Source: Arenicola marina (taxonomy: Eukaryota; Annelida; Polychaeta; Arenicolidae). Taken from it: 64,000 nucleotides of DNA. Position 1 is the first letter of the stretch, and each line of letters starts with the position of its first letter. The stretch covers positions 33,225,670 to 33,289,669 of the forward strand of contig OZ025248.1 of assembly GCA_964019135.1 (NCBI GenBank), read 5' to 3'. Below are positions 1-10,200 of the stretch, piece by piece. The notes beneath the pieces are model-generated. The model worked only from the letters and a program-made list of their open reading frames with translations. It did no database searches and had not been told where the DNA came from. The position numbers and the translations under genes were made by a program.

Positions 1-228
1 AGGGATAGACTCCGGGGTGCGGGGGGTGGGTACCCCATATTACTGCCCCATATGTTCATATTCCACATCAATAGACAATAATGTGTAGCCCTGGCGGAAC
101 TGGAGTGCTGATCCATGCGCGCTCACGACACGGCGATTGAGACACAGCGTGAAGCTGAACATTTGCTCCTAGATGGTGTAAATCGTGATTTGACGTTCGC
201 GTCACTGTATGACGTTTTAGGTTCTAAC
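1..228. mobile_element. right end of a TIR DNA element (family A)
   Basis: The last ~100 bases match parts of the element at 4914-6115. The shared stretches are a block around 'gagacacag..tgaa' followed by 'tttgctcctagatgg', and a terminal block ending 'gacgttttaggttctaac'. Read in reverse, that end is GTTAGAACCYAAAACGTCATA-like, the same terminus as the other copy. The left end lies outside the window. This copy lacks the 721-bp insertion present in the other, so it acts as an empty-site reference. No transposase is visible, so it is non-autonomous. Confidence 0.6.
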
Positions 229-2889
229 ATACACATGTTCCTCACATAATGTTTCTTCGTTATCCACCCATTTTATCAGTCTTCGGGAAATATGTTCATG
301 CATGAATATCTTATTATAGCGCTACATAGAGATATAGTCCGGTCATTATTTTGGGTCATGTTTTGTGTGAATCGGGATTATCAACGCCTGTGAATTCTCC
401 ATTATACGCTTAAATAAATTCTCCAAAAGGGGTGCCATAGTATCGTTTGAATTCCTTTTTAGGTTCCATTTGTATCGTGTGCATTCCGGGGGCTTTACCA
501 TACACGCTAGCGCACTTTTACCATACACGTTCTCAATCTGCGAAATGCAACTGTTTACTGCGTCAGAAGAGTTACGCCGGCAATCATAGCAGTTCGCCTT
601 GTATGCGGTAATCGACGAAAGATACATCCTCCTATCGTTCCTCTTAAGAAAAGACAAAATGAAGTTTTATCTATCTTCCATAACCAATTTTGGGATGAAG
701 TTTTATCTATCTTCCATAACCAATCTTCGTTTTACCAGAGATTCAAAATGTTTTCGCCACTCGATCTGAGGCTGGGATACTTTTTTATACCAGTATTTGT
801 ATACCGTAGACTTCGCAGCACTTGCTTGGAGTCGGACAAAGTAGACGCTACTATATATAACACTTCCGTTCTTCGTACTTTCTCTTCGGTCTCTTCACAC
901 GTTGTGATAAATTCCTAACTTAATTGCCGCCACATATGACGTCAATGTATCTGCATTAGTATTTACCCTATATATATATAGGACAACGAGCTGCTTGTGT
1001 TCCGCTTGGGTTCTTCACACTTTGCGGTCGACCATGGTTGGTTTCATTTAGTCGCTTTTGGTTCTGGGATTTTCTTTTATGCCACAGGAAATATGCTCAT
1101 GCATCTGCTGAACAGCATCCACACTGCAGCATCACAAAACGCGTGACGGTCTGATGCAGCATATAACCGGCATCAATCAGGGATTTGGAAATTACTTCCC
1201 AGTGACGTCACATTACAAACTGAATGGCGTTATGCACAGGAACTCGCCACTCGTTACGGTCCGACGTCTTAAAAAAGTCATTACACTGTATTTACTTCAC
1301 TCAATGAAGAAATTATGTCATGACGCGCTCTCTGAATGACGTCATAAGATTGCATCATTCCAATCGAACCATATAGCGAGTGGCGGGAAGGTGGAGAGGC
1401 ATCCATAGGTCCTCATTACAGGTATGCGGCGCGGGAAACATCCCCATTTGCAGATGTACAAGCTCCAAAGACCCCCTATAACAACTTCGGTCAGTTCTAA
1501 AAGAACGGAGCAAAAGAACCTAGTCTCCCGTCTATATACCTGAAATTTGTAAACTTGACAATTTTCGAAAAACAACGTCATTTTGTGCGGTTCCGTAGGC
1601 CCGTTTGTTTTGTGCAGAAATCCGTTTTATATATGAGAAAGTCCTGTACGCTTCAAACGTTGTTTGTAAAGGACGTTTGTGAAGACCTCGGTTCCCAAAG
1701 CCCCCTTTTTAAAGTGGCCAGGGCACAACCCACCCATTTATAGCCCCCCCCCCCCCTCCCTGCTTCCAAGTACTTAAACCCTTAACGCAATATTTGGTAA
1801 TATACATAAAATAGGCCCGGACTTCAAGCTAGCTAGTGTAAAAAGTCTTTTTCAATACCGTTGCCCAGACTGGTTCCGTGGAGACTAAAACATACAGTAT
1901 AGAGCAATATACTCCTCCATACACAATCTAGTTCTAATGCACACACAGTGATTGGACTGCCAACCACTATAGCCATTTCCACCCTGGCCAATATTCTAGC
2001 AGACAAGACCATTATCTATGAAACTACCCGCAATCTAGATGCACAGGATTTTTATATTTTTCCTTTCCAAAAACCTGTAGTGTGCACTAGCATATTTCAT
2101 GAGGATGGATGTGTTGAGGATGGATGTGGCATAGATGTAAGAGGAGATATAATCATGTGACCCATGTCAAACTTCTTGGAAGGACATACAAATATTTCAT
2201 GGTTTATAGGACTAAACTAATATATATATTGATCCATTGATATGACTGCTTTCCAGTTTGTTGTCTACCAGACTAGTAAATTTCAGGTCAATTTCCCAGT
2301 TAAACCATGGCAAGTGTGATGAAGTAGATTTATTGCTGCATTGTAGCTGATTATTGTTGGCAAAAAGAATAATATTTTAACATATTTAACATAATACATC
2401 TATGTCATATAGTTAACATTTGCACAGTCAGGCAATGTGCCCGGGACAATACTTCAGAAGAGCTTGAAAATCATAATGTAATCATTCTAGGTTAATAGAT
2501 TGATATATAGAGATCGACCAGCATTAGGTATATTTTCGAGAAAAAGTGTGCCCAGTGATTCTGATAGGTAGGCCAATGGGTGGGTCCCAGTATCCCAGAG
2601 CTCCTTAAAATTATAGGACAACTAAAAAATAATGGGACATAAATTTTTTTTAACTGAAATGTTGCATACTCTGCTCACTATGTATTTATAATGTATCACC
2701 ATGTACCCTCACAGCATCATTTGAATTTTGTATACAACCAATGATGCAGAATGCATACCTATACCGCATAAAGGTGGTACCGACCCCCCTGTCTGTATCA
2801 GTCGATTTACTGTGCCTGTGTTCCTAACTAAATAATCTGCTGAGACCATATGTACAGTAAATCAGTAAAGACTAAAGGTGGGGTTAGCT
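229..2889. other. intergenic stretch without a recognised gene
   Basis: No recognisable gene was found. A roughly 30-bp motif containing 'ttttatctatcttccataac' is tandemly duplicated at about 658-729. An open frame on the minus strand (346-657, 103 codons, six Cys) has no splice or family support. The rest is AT-rich with short C and TA runs (for example 1744-1757). Confidence 0.4.
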
Positions 2890-3056
2890 TAGCCCTGAAA
2901 TGTGCCTCTCTGGGCACGCTCGTTAATCCTAGTCCTGCAAGCAAGCTGCTGTGGCTACCACTAACAGCGACTGGATCCATATCGGAACGGACTATATTAC
3001 ATCTATGGAACTAGGTAAATCCCAAAGCATGACCAGAGAGGCATGATTCAGGGCTA
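2890..3056. mobile_element. 167-bp TAGCC-type MITE
   Basis: Its ends are inverted copies: TAGCCCTGAAATGTGCCTCT at the left and the complement of TAGCCCTGAATCATGCCTCT at the right. The flanks are gggttagct (2881-2889) and gggctaggt (3057-3065), an imperfect 9-bp duplication matching at 7 of 9 positions. The termini match the elements at 5340-6060 and 25754-26362. Internally it carries 'gcaagcaagctgctgtggct', which recurs near 3575. Confidence 0.6.
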
Positions 3057-3409
3057 GGGCTAGGTTACATGCAATGGGCCGGTTAGAGGCCCCCACTGCC
3101 CAAGGCATATACAAAAGACACTGTCACCCCGCCCCCCCCCCCCTCCATTGATTCAATGTGCGGTGGGTGTGCCTGTGACAGTGTAGCCCAGAACCCTAGG
3201 CTGTGTGTGGGCTGAAACACATATGATTCTTCAACCATAGCCATGGATTCATGGCTAATGACAGTGTGAGGCTGTGCCACTGTCACTTGTCAGCTCTTTA
3301 TTTACGTGTGGCATGCAGGCTTCGTATCAACCGATTTGAGCGCCTGTGGCTGTGCTTCTCAAATCAAATGTCAGTGTGTGTACGTGGCTGAGCCTACACT
3401 ACAGCTCAC

Positions 3410-3640
3410 AGGCGCTCAGATCTAAATAAACAACGCCCCCCTCTCAGGCACCGCCTATATTGGCTATAATAGGCGGTGCCTGAGAGGGGGGCGTTGTTTA
3501 TTTACTTCGGGGGTTCTGTCAGCAGATCTGAGGCTGAGCGCCTGTGCTACAGCTATTACTTAGTCTTAGTATTAGTCTTGCAAGCAAGCCGCTGTGGCTA
3601 CCGGGACTGGACCCATATCGGAGCGGACTACGTTACATCT
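3410..3640. repeat. perfect 36-bp hairpin plus a dispersed-repeat copy
   Basis: Positions 3423-3458 and 3469-3504 are perfect inverted repeats of 36 bp separated by 10 bases. Outside this stem both sides continue with 'caggcgctca' and 'gagcgcctgt', so the palindrome is larger with a small interruption. The segment 3567-3640 is a direct repeat, with a few substitutions, of 2930-3004. This looks like a foldback mobile element, but no clear target duplication was found. Confidence 0.55.
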
Positions 3641-4033
3641 AGCCCCAAGGGACCACAGGCAAAGTTTCTCAGTTCTAGGGGTACCAATTGGGGTTCCTCG
3701 CGCCCCACCCACCCACGATTGAGGGATTTAACTCTTACACTTTCACCACCCTTTCGTCGTCTGCTTGGTGCCCGCCGATTGATGCCAAATACCGGAAAGT
3801 AACGCAACGCACCGCACTGTATCGCCATGACCCACCCCTGGCTAAGCTTGTAACGCTGAGAAGGTGGAGGTGAAATTCCGAAAGACAGTAGCAGTGACAT
3901 ATATAGCTCACTCAGGTTGAAAGTTTTATCAACCCCCAATAGTGTAGTGACCCCGGCGATCCAATTGCATTCCTTCGTTTCAACCCAACAATGATTTCAC
4001 ACGTGGAAGATCAACGCCGTCAGTTGCCTTTAT

Positions 4034-4290
4034 GGGGGGGGGGGGGGGGGGGTCGTGTTCTCAAGTCACGCAGAATAAATTTCTTCATTCCCAGGTCACG
4101 ATGAATTAAATGGAGAACTCCCCGTATACAATGGAAAGGGCGGATATAAATCGGCGAGTTCCCAATTCACGTTTTTTAATATTAAAATTTTCAGTTCACG
4201 ATTAATGAAAATTCCTGATCATGACGGTCGGCTAATATCCCATTCCCAGTTCACGAAGAATTATTTTCTTCATTCCCAGTTCACGGTGAA
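4034..4290. repeat. poly-G tract followed by TTCCCAGTTCACG-like degenerate repeats
   Basis: A run of 19 G (4034-4052) is followed by about six loosely spaced copies of a 'ttcccagttcacg' motif (for example near 4090, 4162, 4193, 4246 and 4275) separated by AT-rich sequence. Spacing is irregular, so this is a decayed repeat and not a regular array. No function is apparent. Confidence 0.4.
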
Positions 4291-4523
4291 ATACAAGGCC
4301 TATCCCTACCTTTATGGGGATGAGTTTTGTCAATGCTGATACCACAGAAGGATGTTGCTCGATCTGTTGTTACACAACGGTAACAATAATCCCTAGAAGC
4401 CGAGCTGTAGCGATAGGTCATGTCGCGAGATGGCAGGAGTAAAAATCAAACAGATAAGATAAGATTTTATTTTTACGTCGGTATAGGTATACATAGAAGT
4501 CAACAATAAATCGATTAGCTCAT

Positions 4524-4913
4524 GTGCCATGGGTTGGCACGCCGCGGCATCTCACACGAACGAGCATCGTACTGATTGAATATCCGGAGAAAGTTTTTAG
4601 ATCCGTACACAAGGAGAAGGACCAAGGTGTGATATGGGATGATGAACTGAACTTCAGAGAGGAGATCGCGTGCAGAATACAGGAAGCTAATAACATCATG
4701 GGTGTAATCCGAAGAACATACATATATCTGGACGAGCGGACCTTTACTCTACTGTTTAAAGCCCTTGTACAGCCACACCTGGAATATGCCGCCTTCCGTG
4801 TGTGATCGATCCATATTACAAGAAAGATATAGAGCAGCTAGAAAGGGTACAGAGAAGAGCGACCAGTCAAATCCCAAACATGAAGGGACTGTGTGTGCCA
4901 TGAAGGCACGTCT
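4524..4913 (+). pseudogene. LINE reverse transcriptase fragment, 5' part
   Basis: The frame reads EKDQGVIWDDELNF, then NNIMGVIRRTYIYLDERTF and FKALVQPHLEYA. This is the conserved end of the reverse-transcriptase domain of CR1/L2/Jockey-type non-LTR retrotransposons. The frame breaks after LEYA, but homologous residues (ERVQRRAT) follow in another frame. There is no RT core or endonuclease, so this is a 5'-truncated dead copy. It is cut at 4913 by the element at 4914-6115 and resumes at 6116. Confidence 0.75.
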
Positions 4914-6115
4914 GTTAGAACCCAAAACGTCATAGTGACCAAAACGTCATACCTTGGTAGAATGAAATATACAGTTTAAAGTTTAATTTCAACCATCCCG
5001 GTTATCGCTCACACAACCCTGCGTGGCGTTTCTGAAGGAGACAGGGCGGGGCCACTCGGGGCTAAAGGATTGATTGATTGACAATTAGAGACCTCATGGA
5101 GGCCGAAATTTACGAATTAAGGCGCAGGAAAATAAGGAAATCTAAGGTTTCTTGGAATAGAAGGTTCCAAGGGATGGACCCGGAGGGAGGGCGATACCCA
5201 TATTCCATCGTTTATGAAAGCACTTAAATATATCTGAAACTGAAGAGTTACTGCCTCTTATATTCATAGCCCCCGTCAACAGACACTGCGATCGAGACAC
5301 AGTGTGAAACGGTACATTTGCTCCTAGATGGCTCAGACCTAGCCCAGTGAACTTGACCCTTCTGACAACAAGCTGATAGGCAGAAGGGTCAAGCAATACA
5401 CATGGTTAAAAAAGTAGTAATGCATAACCAAGCTCACTTCGATGAATAATTGTCGATTATGACAACGAGCCTACCTCTTTAACTGGCCGCGACCCTCTTC
5501 TTTACACATTACTTGGACCCTAGAATGCAATCATTTTAAAGTTTGCTCTCTATTACTTGCACATGAATGATATTTTCATCGGTTGTTAACGGCTTTGCTG
5601 TCTGACGCTTCAAATTTGACCAGGCAATAAAACAGATATCATCCGCATGGGGGCGCCGCTAGTTGCGTCAAAAACGCAGGCATTACTATAGACCTACAAC
5701 GAGAATTAGTGGCGCCGCCATACGGAAGCTGTTGGGTGTATTACCTGATGTCAACAAACGAGCCGCGGCAACCGCCTAGAAAAATTTGAAGCGGCACGGA
5801 GGGAAACCGTTAACGACCGACGAAAATATCAGAAGTAGCAAGAAGTAGAGAGCAAACTTTAAAATGAATGCATCCTATGGTCCCAGTAATGTCTAAAGAA
5901 GAGGGTCGAGCCGATTAGGAGAGGTAGGTTCGTCGTCATAATCGACAATCATTCTTCGAAGCGAGCTGGGTGATGCAATGCTACTGTTTTGACCGTGTGT
6001 ATGGCATGGCCCTTACACCCCCGTTAGGGTTGAGGTCGTGAGGGCCATGCGTCAGGGCTAGCTCAGACCGTGTGATCTGACGTTTTCGTCATCTATGTCG
6101 TTTTGGGCCCTAACA
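4914..6115. mobile_element. TIR DNA element (family A) inserted in the LINE
   Basis: The left end starts GTTAGAACCCAAAACGTCAT; the right end is the complement of TGTTAGGGCCCAAAACGACA. The 7-bp CACGTCT occurs immediately before (4907-4913) and after (6116-6122), a target-site duplication. Removing the element joins the two LINE halves at ..RLQRLGLPTL, apart from old indels. It is itself interrupted by the element at 5340-6060; without that insertion it would be about 470 bp. There is no coding capacity. Confidence 0.75.
5340..6060. mobile_element. 721-bp long-palindrome TAGCC-type MITE
   Basis: It is flanked by a perfect 9-bp duplication, GCTCAGACC (5331-5339 and 6061-6069). The ends are TAGCCCAG and the complement of TAGCCCTG. 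Inside each end sits a private hairpin: 5352-5393 has a 13-bp perfect stem CTTGACCCTTCTG, and 6004-6050 has the stem GCATGGCCCT. Between them, about 5414-5985 is one large inverted repeat with ~280-bp arms at roughly 80-85% identity by eye, centred near 5700. No open reading frame is present. Confidence 0.8.
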
Positions 6116-6500
6116 CACGTCTACAGAGGCTTGGTCTCCCGACTCTGCGCTATAGACGGCTGAGAGGTGACATGATAGAGGCATACAAGATGTTAAACAA
6201 TGTTTATGATGATGACGTGGGTAGTCTGCTTAATTTATCAGAAAATAAGAGCACACGAGGACACTCATTGAAATTAAAGAAGAAGACTGGATCCTCAATA
6301 TTGAAACAGCGTGCCTTTAGCCACAACATTTTTACCCATTGGAATTCTCTCACACATAGTCAGAGCTCCCTCGTTAACATCATTTAAATCCAGACTAGAC
6401 GCATTTTGGAAGAACCATCCAATGAAGTTCGAATGGGACACCTCGGATGATATTCTAGCTCACTACGCAATGGCCAAAAATTGGTTAAATTAATCCCAAT
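6116..6500 (+). pseudogene. LINE reverse transcriptase fragment, 3' part
   Basis: Continues the element interrupted at 4913. It reads RLQRLGLPTLRYRRLRGDMI, then EAYKMLNN and, after a frameshift near 6330, SFKSRLDAFWKNHPMKFEW. This is the typical C-terminal tail of CR1/L2-like LINE ORF2 proteins. It ends just before the SINE-like repeat at 6501. Confidence 0.75.
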
Positions 6501-6945
6501 AAAAGGGAAGTTCCCTTTGGCCTTATGTGTAAGGTGTTCGCTATGGGTGCGAAGGTTGATGGTTCGAATCTCGAACAACTTTCGGCGTCCATTCGGGCCT
6601 GGGACCAGAAATACTACATTTGGTGCCGATGGAGAAGAACTTGGGTTGTCGGAACCACCCGGAGCCACAGGATATGGCCAGCGTCCGGTTTGACGGCTGG
6701 TGCATTGTGGCGGTCACTGCGAGGTCGCAGTCGATTGGGGAAAGGGTGGAGTGCGATATCTCGGCCCAGGCCCGGTGGATAAAAGACACCAAGCGCCTCG
6801 GGCCAAATGGGAAATTTCCTTTGGCCTAATGTGTAAGGTGTTCGCTCTGGATGCGAAGGTTGATGGTTCGAATTCCGCCCCTGCGGGTAGACAACTTTCG
6901 GCGTCCAGTCGGGCCTGGGACCAGAAATACTACACATGTGTATAC
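6501..6945 (+). mobile_element. two tRNA-headed SINE copies in tandem
   Basis: Two ~130-bp segments (about 6501-6630 and 6805-6945, offset about 304 bp) share 'tttggcct(t/a)atgtgtaaggtgttcgct' followed by a B-box-like GGTTCGAAT and 'gtcgggcctgggaccagaaatac'. A tRNA-like A and B box with short spacing suggests a tRNA-derived SINE head. The second copy has a small insertion after the B box. Overlapping open frames here are incidental. Confidence 0.55.
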
Positions 6946-7149
6946 TCATCATGCCAGAATCTAAGCCTACTTGTTTCTTTTTCCTTGACGGTGATTCTTA
7001 ATACAAGCAAATTCAGTGGACCACAGCAAAATGATATTATTTCGGTTGACCGTGGCTAAAATCACGTTATTATAAGTAAAATGAAATTGGCTTGAACCCA
7101 TTCCTTGGTTTGCCGAAAAAGGCAGGTAGATCTACTCTAAACTTTTCAC

Positions 7150-7292
7150 TCTTTAGCTAGCTACACCGGAAGTGTTAGGCTGGTTCCAGCGACGTACAAC
7201 GCAGGAACTCGTCGATTTGCAAAGTGACGTGGAGGATTATTCGGCACAAAACCGGTGCGGAAGATATTTTGTTTAGTTGTGTTGGGCCTGAA
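7150..7292 (+). promoter_or_regulatory. COPG promoter / 5' UTR region
   Basis: Lies immediately upstream of the COPG start codon. An ETS-family consensus ACCGGAAGTG is at 7165-7174 and a CRE half-site GTGACGTGG near 7225. There is no convincing TATA box. ETS sites without TATA are usual for housekeeping promoters. The transcription start cannot be placed from sequence alone. Confidence 0.4.
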
Positions 7293-7298
7293 ATGCAC

Positions 7299-10200
7299 AT
7301 GTTGAAGCGCGATAAAAAAGAAGAAGAGGAAGGTAAGCTTATGTTACTGATATTTGCCTGTTTTGTCTGACTTACAACCAAAGCAAACAAACACCGATAA
7401 TATTCAATCGTCATGTCACTGATTCAGTGATGGACAGTTGACATGTCATGTGTTGACACCGCAGCCCACCGCACAGCCAGGCACAGTAAATCAGTGAAGG
7501 GTGGGGGGCCAGGGAGGGAGCGTAGGGGACCCCCATAGCGTATGCAAAACAACTCCTGCTGGAACTGAGTGAGAGGCACCCACTTCAACCCCCTACCTTT
7601 ACCGCCCTTGGCCTTGATTGGCCCCATAAATGCGAGCCATAAATGCGCAAGTCCACAGTCTAGGCCTAATTTATCAATTTGCAACAACAACCACCAACTC
7701 TAGGAAGGGCAGAGCAAACATGGCTGACATCAAAAGATTTCACCTCCAAGATCTCACTTTTTTTTGCTTCAGATGCGAAGTTAGTATTATCTCACCTTGT
7801 CAAGCCAACCCAATGCCACCTTTGGGGTACACTGTTTTTCTTGTTATTGTAACCTGTTGTCAAAGCATATAAGGCAAGGTGTGCTAATCTTGATCCTTGG
7901 GTAACCTTGACCCCCATGTGCTATTTTTATTGATGATGTCACCAATCCATATTTTTTCGCCGATTTGATTTTTCGATAACAATCTAAGAGATGCCCCTGG
8001 TAACTAGACACAGAGAAGCTGGATTATAGATATGTAATTTTTTATCCAATTTGAATTAAATAAGTCATGCAACCCTACATTAACACGTGCTTTTTGCAGC
8101 TTATGTCAAACGTTAAGGTATATGAGTTTCAAAAGCTAGCAGTATGCCTGATTAATATGGAGGATGATAATTTATTAAATAAAAAAGAGTGACAGCAGAC
8201 GATGTTTACAACATGTGTGACATCATGACAGTTTTTCCCCATATCGACCTTGACCTTGTGAGAGATCAAGGTTACTCCACCTTTTTCACGACCGTGGTCT
8301 AACCTCGATCCCCTCTTTAATTTAAAGTCATTATCTAACAATATGTTCATGTGTTAGCAGTGGATGGACACAATTACATCCAACAATAACTGTCTGGCCC
8401 TGCTTCCGCATATTGTGACATTGACTAATATTTAAATGTGTTGTAACATAAATGAGTTATTTTGACTTCGTAACGCAGCTGTTCCAAATGGCATTCCCTT
8501 GGCATGATGGCCCATGAAGTATTCTAACTTTGCGTTATGACTACCTGTGTAATAAGACTAATAAATGTAGTTTCAAGGGATTGCTTTATCTATCGTTGGG
8601 CATAAGAGGCACAGTTATATGAATTATTATTGTTGCTTTCGCACACTAAGAATCACGATATGTAGATTAAATCACCCACCTATCCCGGGGGGTCGAGGTT
8701 AGACCACGGGGGTCAAGCTTTGACCATGGCCCCCACTGCCGTTCAGGAAATGAGCACTCCCCACAATCTGCCTAGGTTTTCGTTTTTTCTATAAAATCAT
8801 ATTATTTGAATACCATGGTTTACTGTTTGAACCAAAGATAAGTTCATTTCACATTATTAAAGAAAATAGATGTTTTTTTATCTCAAGGGGTCGAGATTAG
8901 CCCACTTTGCCTTACAGCTATTTAGCTGCATAAAATCAAATAACTTATCTCAAACTCTTTGCATAAAAACTGTGCTGTCCATTTGTTCAAATATGGACAT
9001 AATACCAAAACAACCATGCTTTGATATGGACCTCAGGGGTTTCAACACCTGGTTTTCCTATATGTTTAAAATGTGGATCTTTCCAAATCTATCAAGTAAT
9101 ATCAAAACTCTGCCAGTAATAGCCTTGATACAAGACTGTTGACCCCGTACCTAATGGAGACGTGAGAGAGCTATGAAGCAATAGCAAGCTTCAATGTTAA
9201 AATCAGTACCCTTCACTGCTTCAGGCATCGATTACAGAAAGTATACAAATAAACGGTCGTTATCAATTTTGTCATAACCTTATACACCTTTATAGTTCCA
9301 AGGGCAATGAGATTGAATGCAAAAAAATTTGATCAATTTTTATATTTTTAGAACTTTCCAACAAAAAATTGTTCACAAATTCTCCTCACTTTAGGTCTTG
9401 TATGTGATGTAACCTCCACCATGTCAGAAGATCAGCATTTTTTTTAGAGGGGGGAAGGGTATTAAAACTTAAATTACTTAAGTAGACTATACATATATAG
9501 GATAGGTATACTATTTTGGAGCTCTATTGTACTATAGTTATTCTTGTATGTGCCAAGAATGCATGTACCGTAAACTGCCTATTTGAAGCCGCAGCTTATA
9601 TTAGGAAGTTGGAGGTTCGACTTTCCGGGTTTGAGTCGCAAGTCAGGGTGCGGCTTTAAATAGGGCCTTTTGCCGATTTCAAGTGAGCGTGGCGAGACAA
9701 GCAGCGGGGGGGGGGGGGGTGGGGGGTAATATGAAAATTACCTTGGTGCAAAATAATTTATTGCATCATTACGTCATACAAGTCAACAAGTCGGGAGGCA
9801 ATCCATTTCAAATGTCAATAGTCTGTTCCCTCCACAAACCCCGTCGGAATCAAAGAAACCATCTTACAGTTGTGTTATCTATTTATACTGCCACGCAACT
9901 CCACCCACACCTATTGTAGACCAATGATCAGAGGCCAGGTTTCAGGTGGTGTAAATTGATATGGCTGCCGCCGGCCTCGCACCAAATACAATAAGTTCAT
10001 TGTGCCAGACAGAAACTTGATACTGGGTAGGTACGACAGTGATCCATAAACATGCAGTAAGAGCCAGGAGAGCCAGCCAATGGTGTGACACTTGATAAGA
10101 GCTGCGATCGGAGAGGGACAGTTGAATGTTGTTAGTAGTCGCGACTGCTATAAACCATTGATTGGCGGGGTTGGCCAGATGGGATTAAGCAGGGATACAG

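Noticed and set aside
346..657. 103-codon minus-strand frame with six cysteines
   Set aside because: No family resemblance that I recognise, no splice context, and surrounded by repeat DNA.
6525..7059. Several overlapping 70-119-codon frames on both strands
   Set aside because: They lie over the duplicated SINE and have no domain support.
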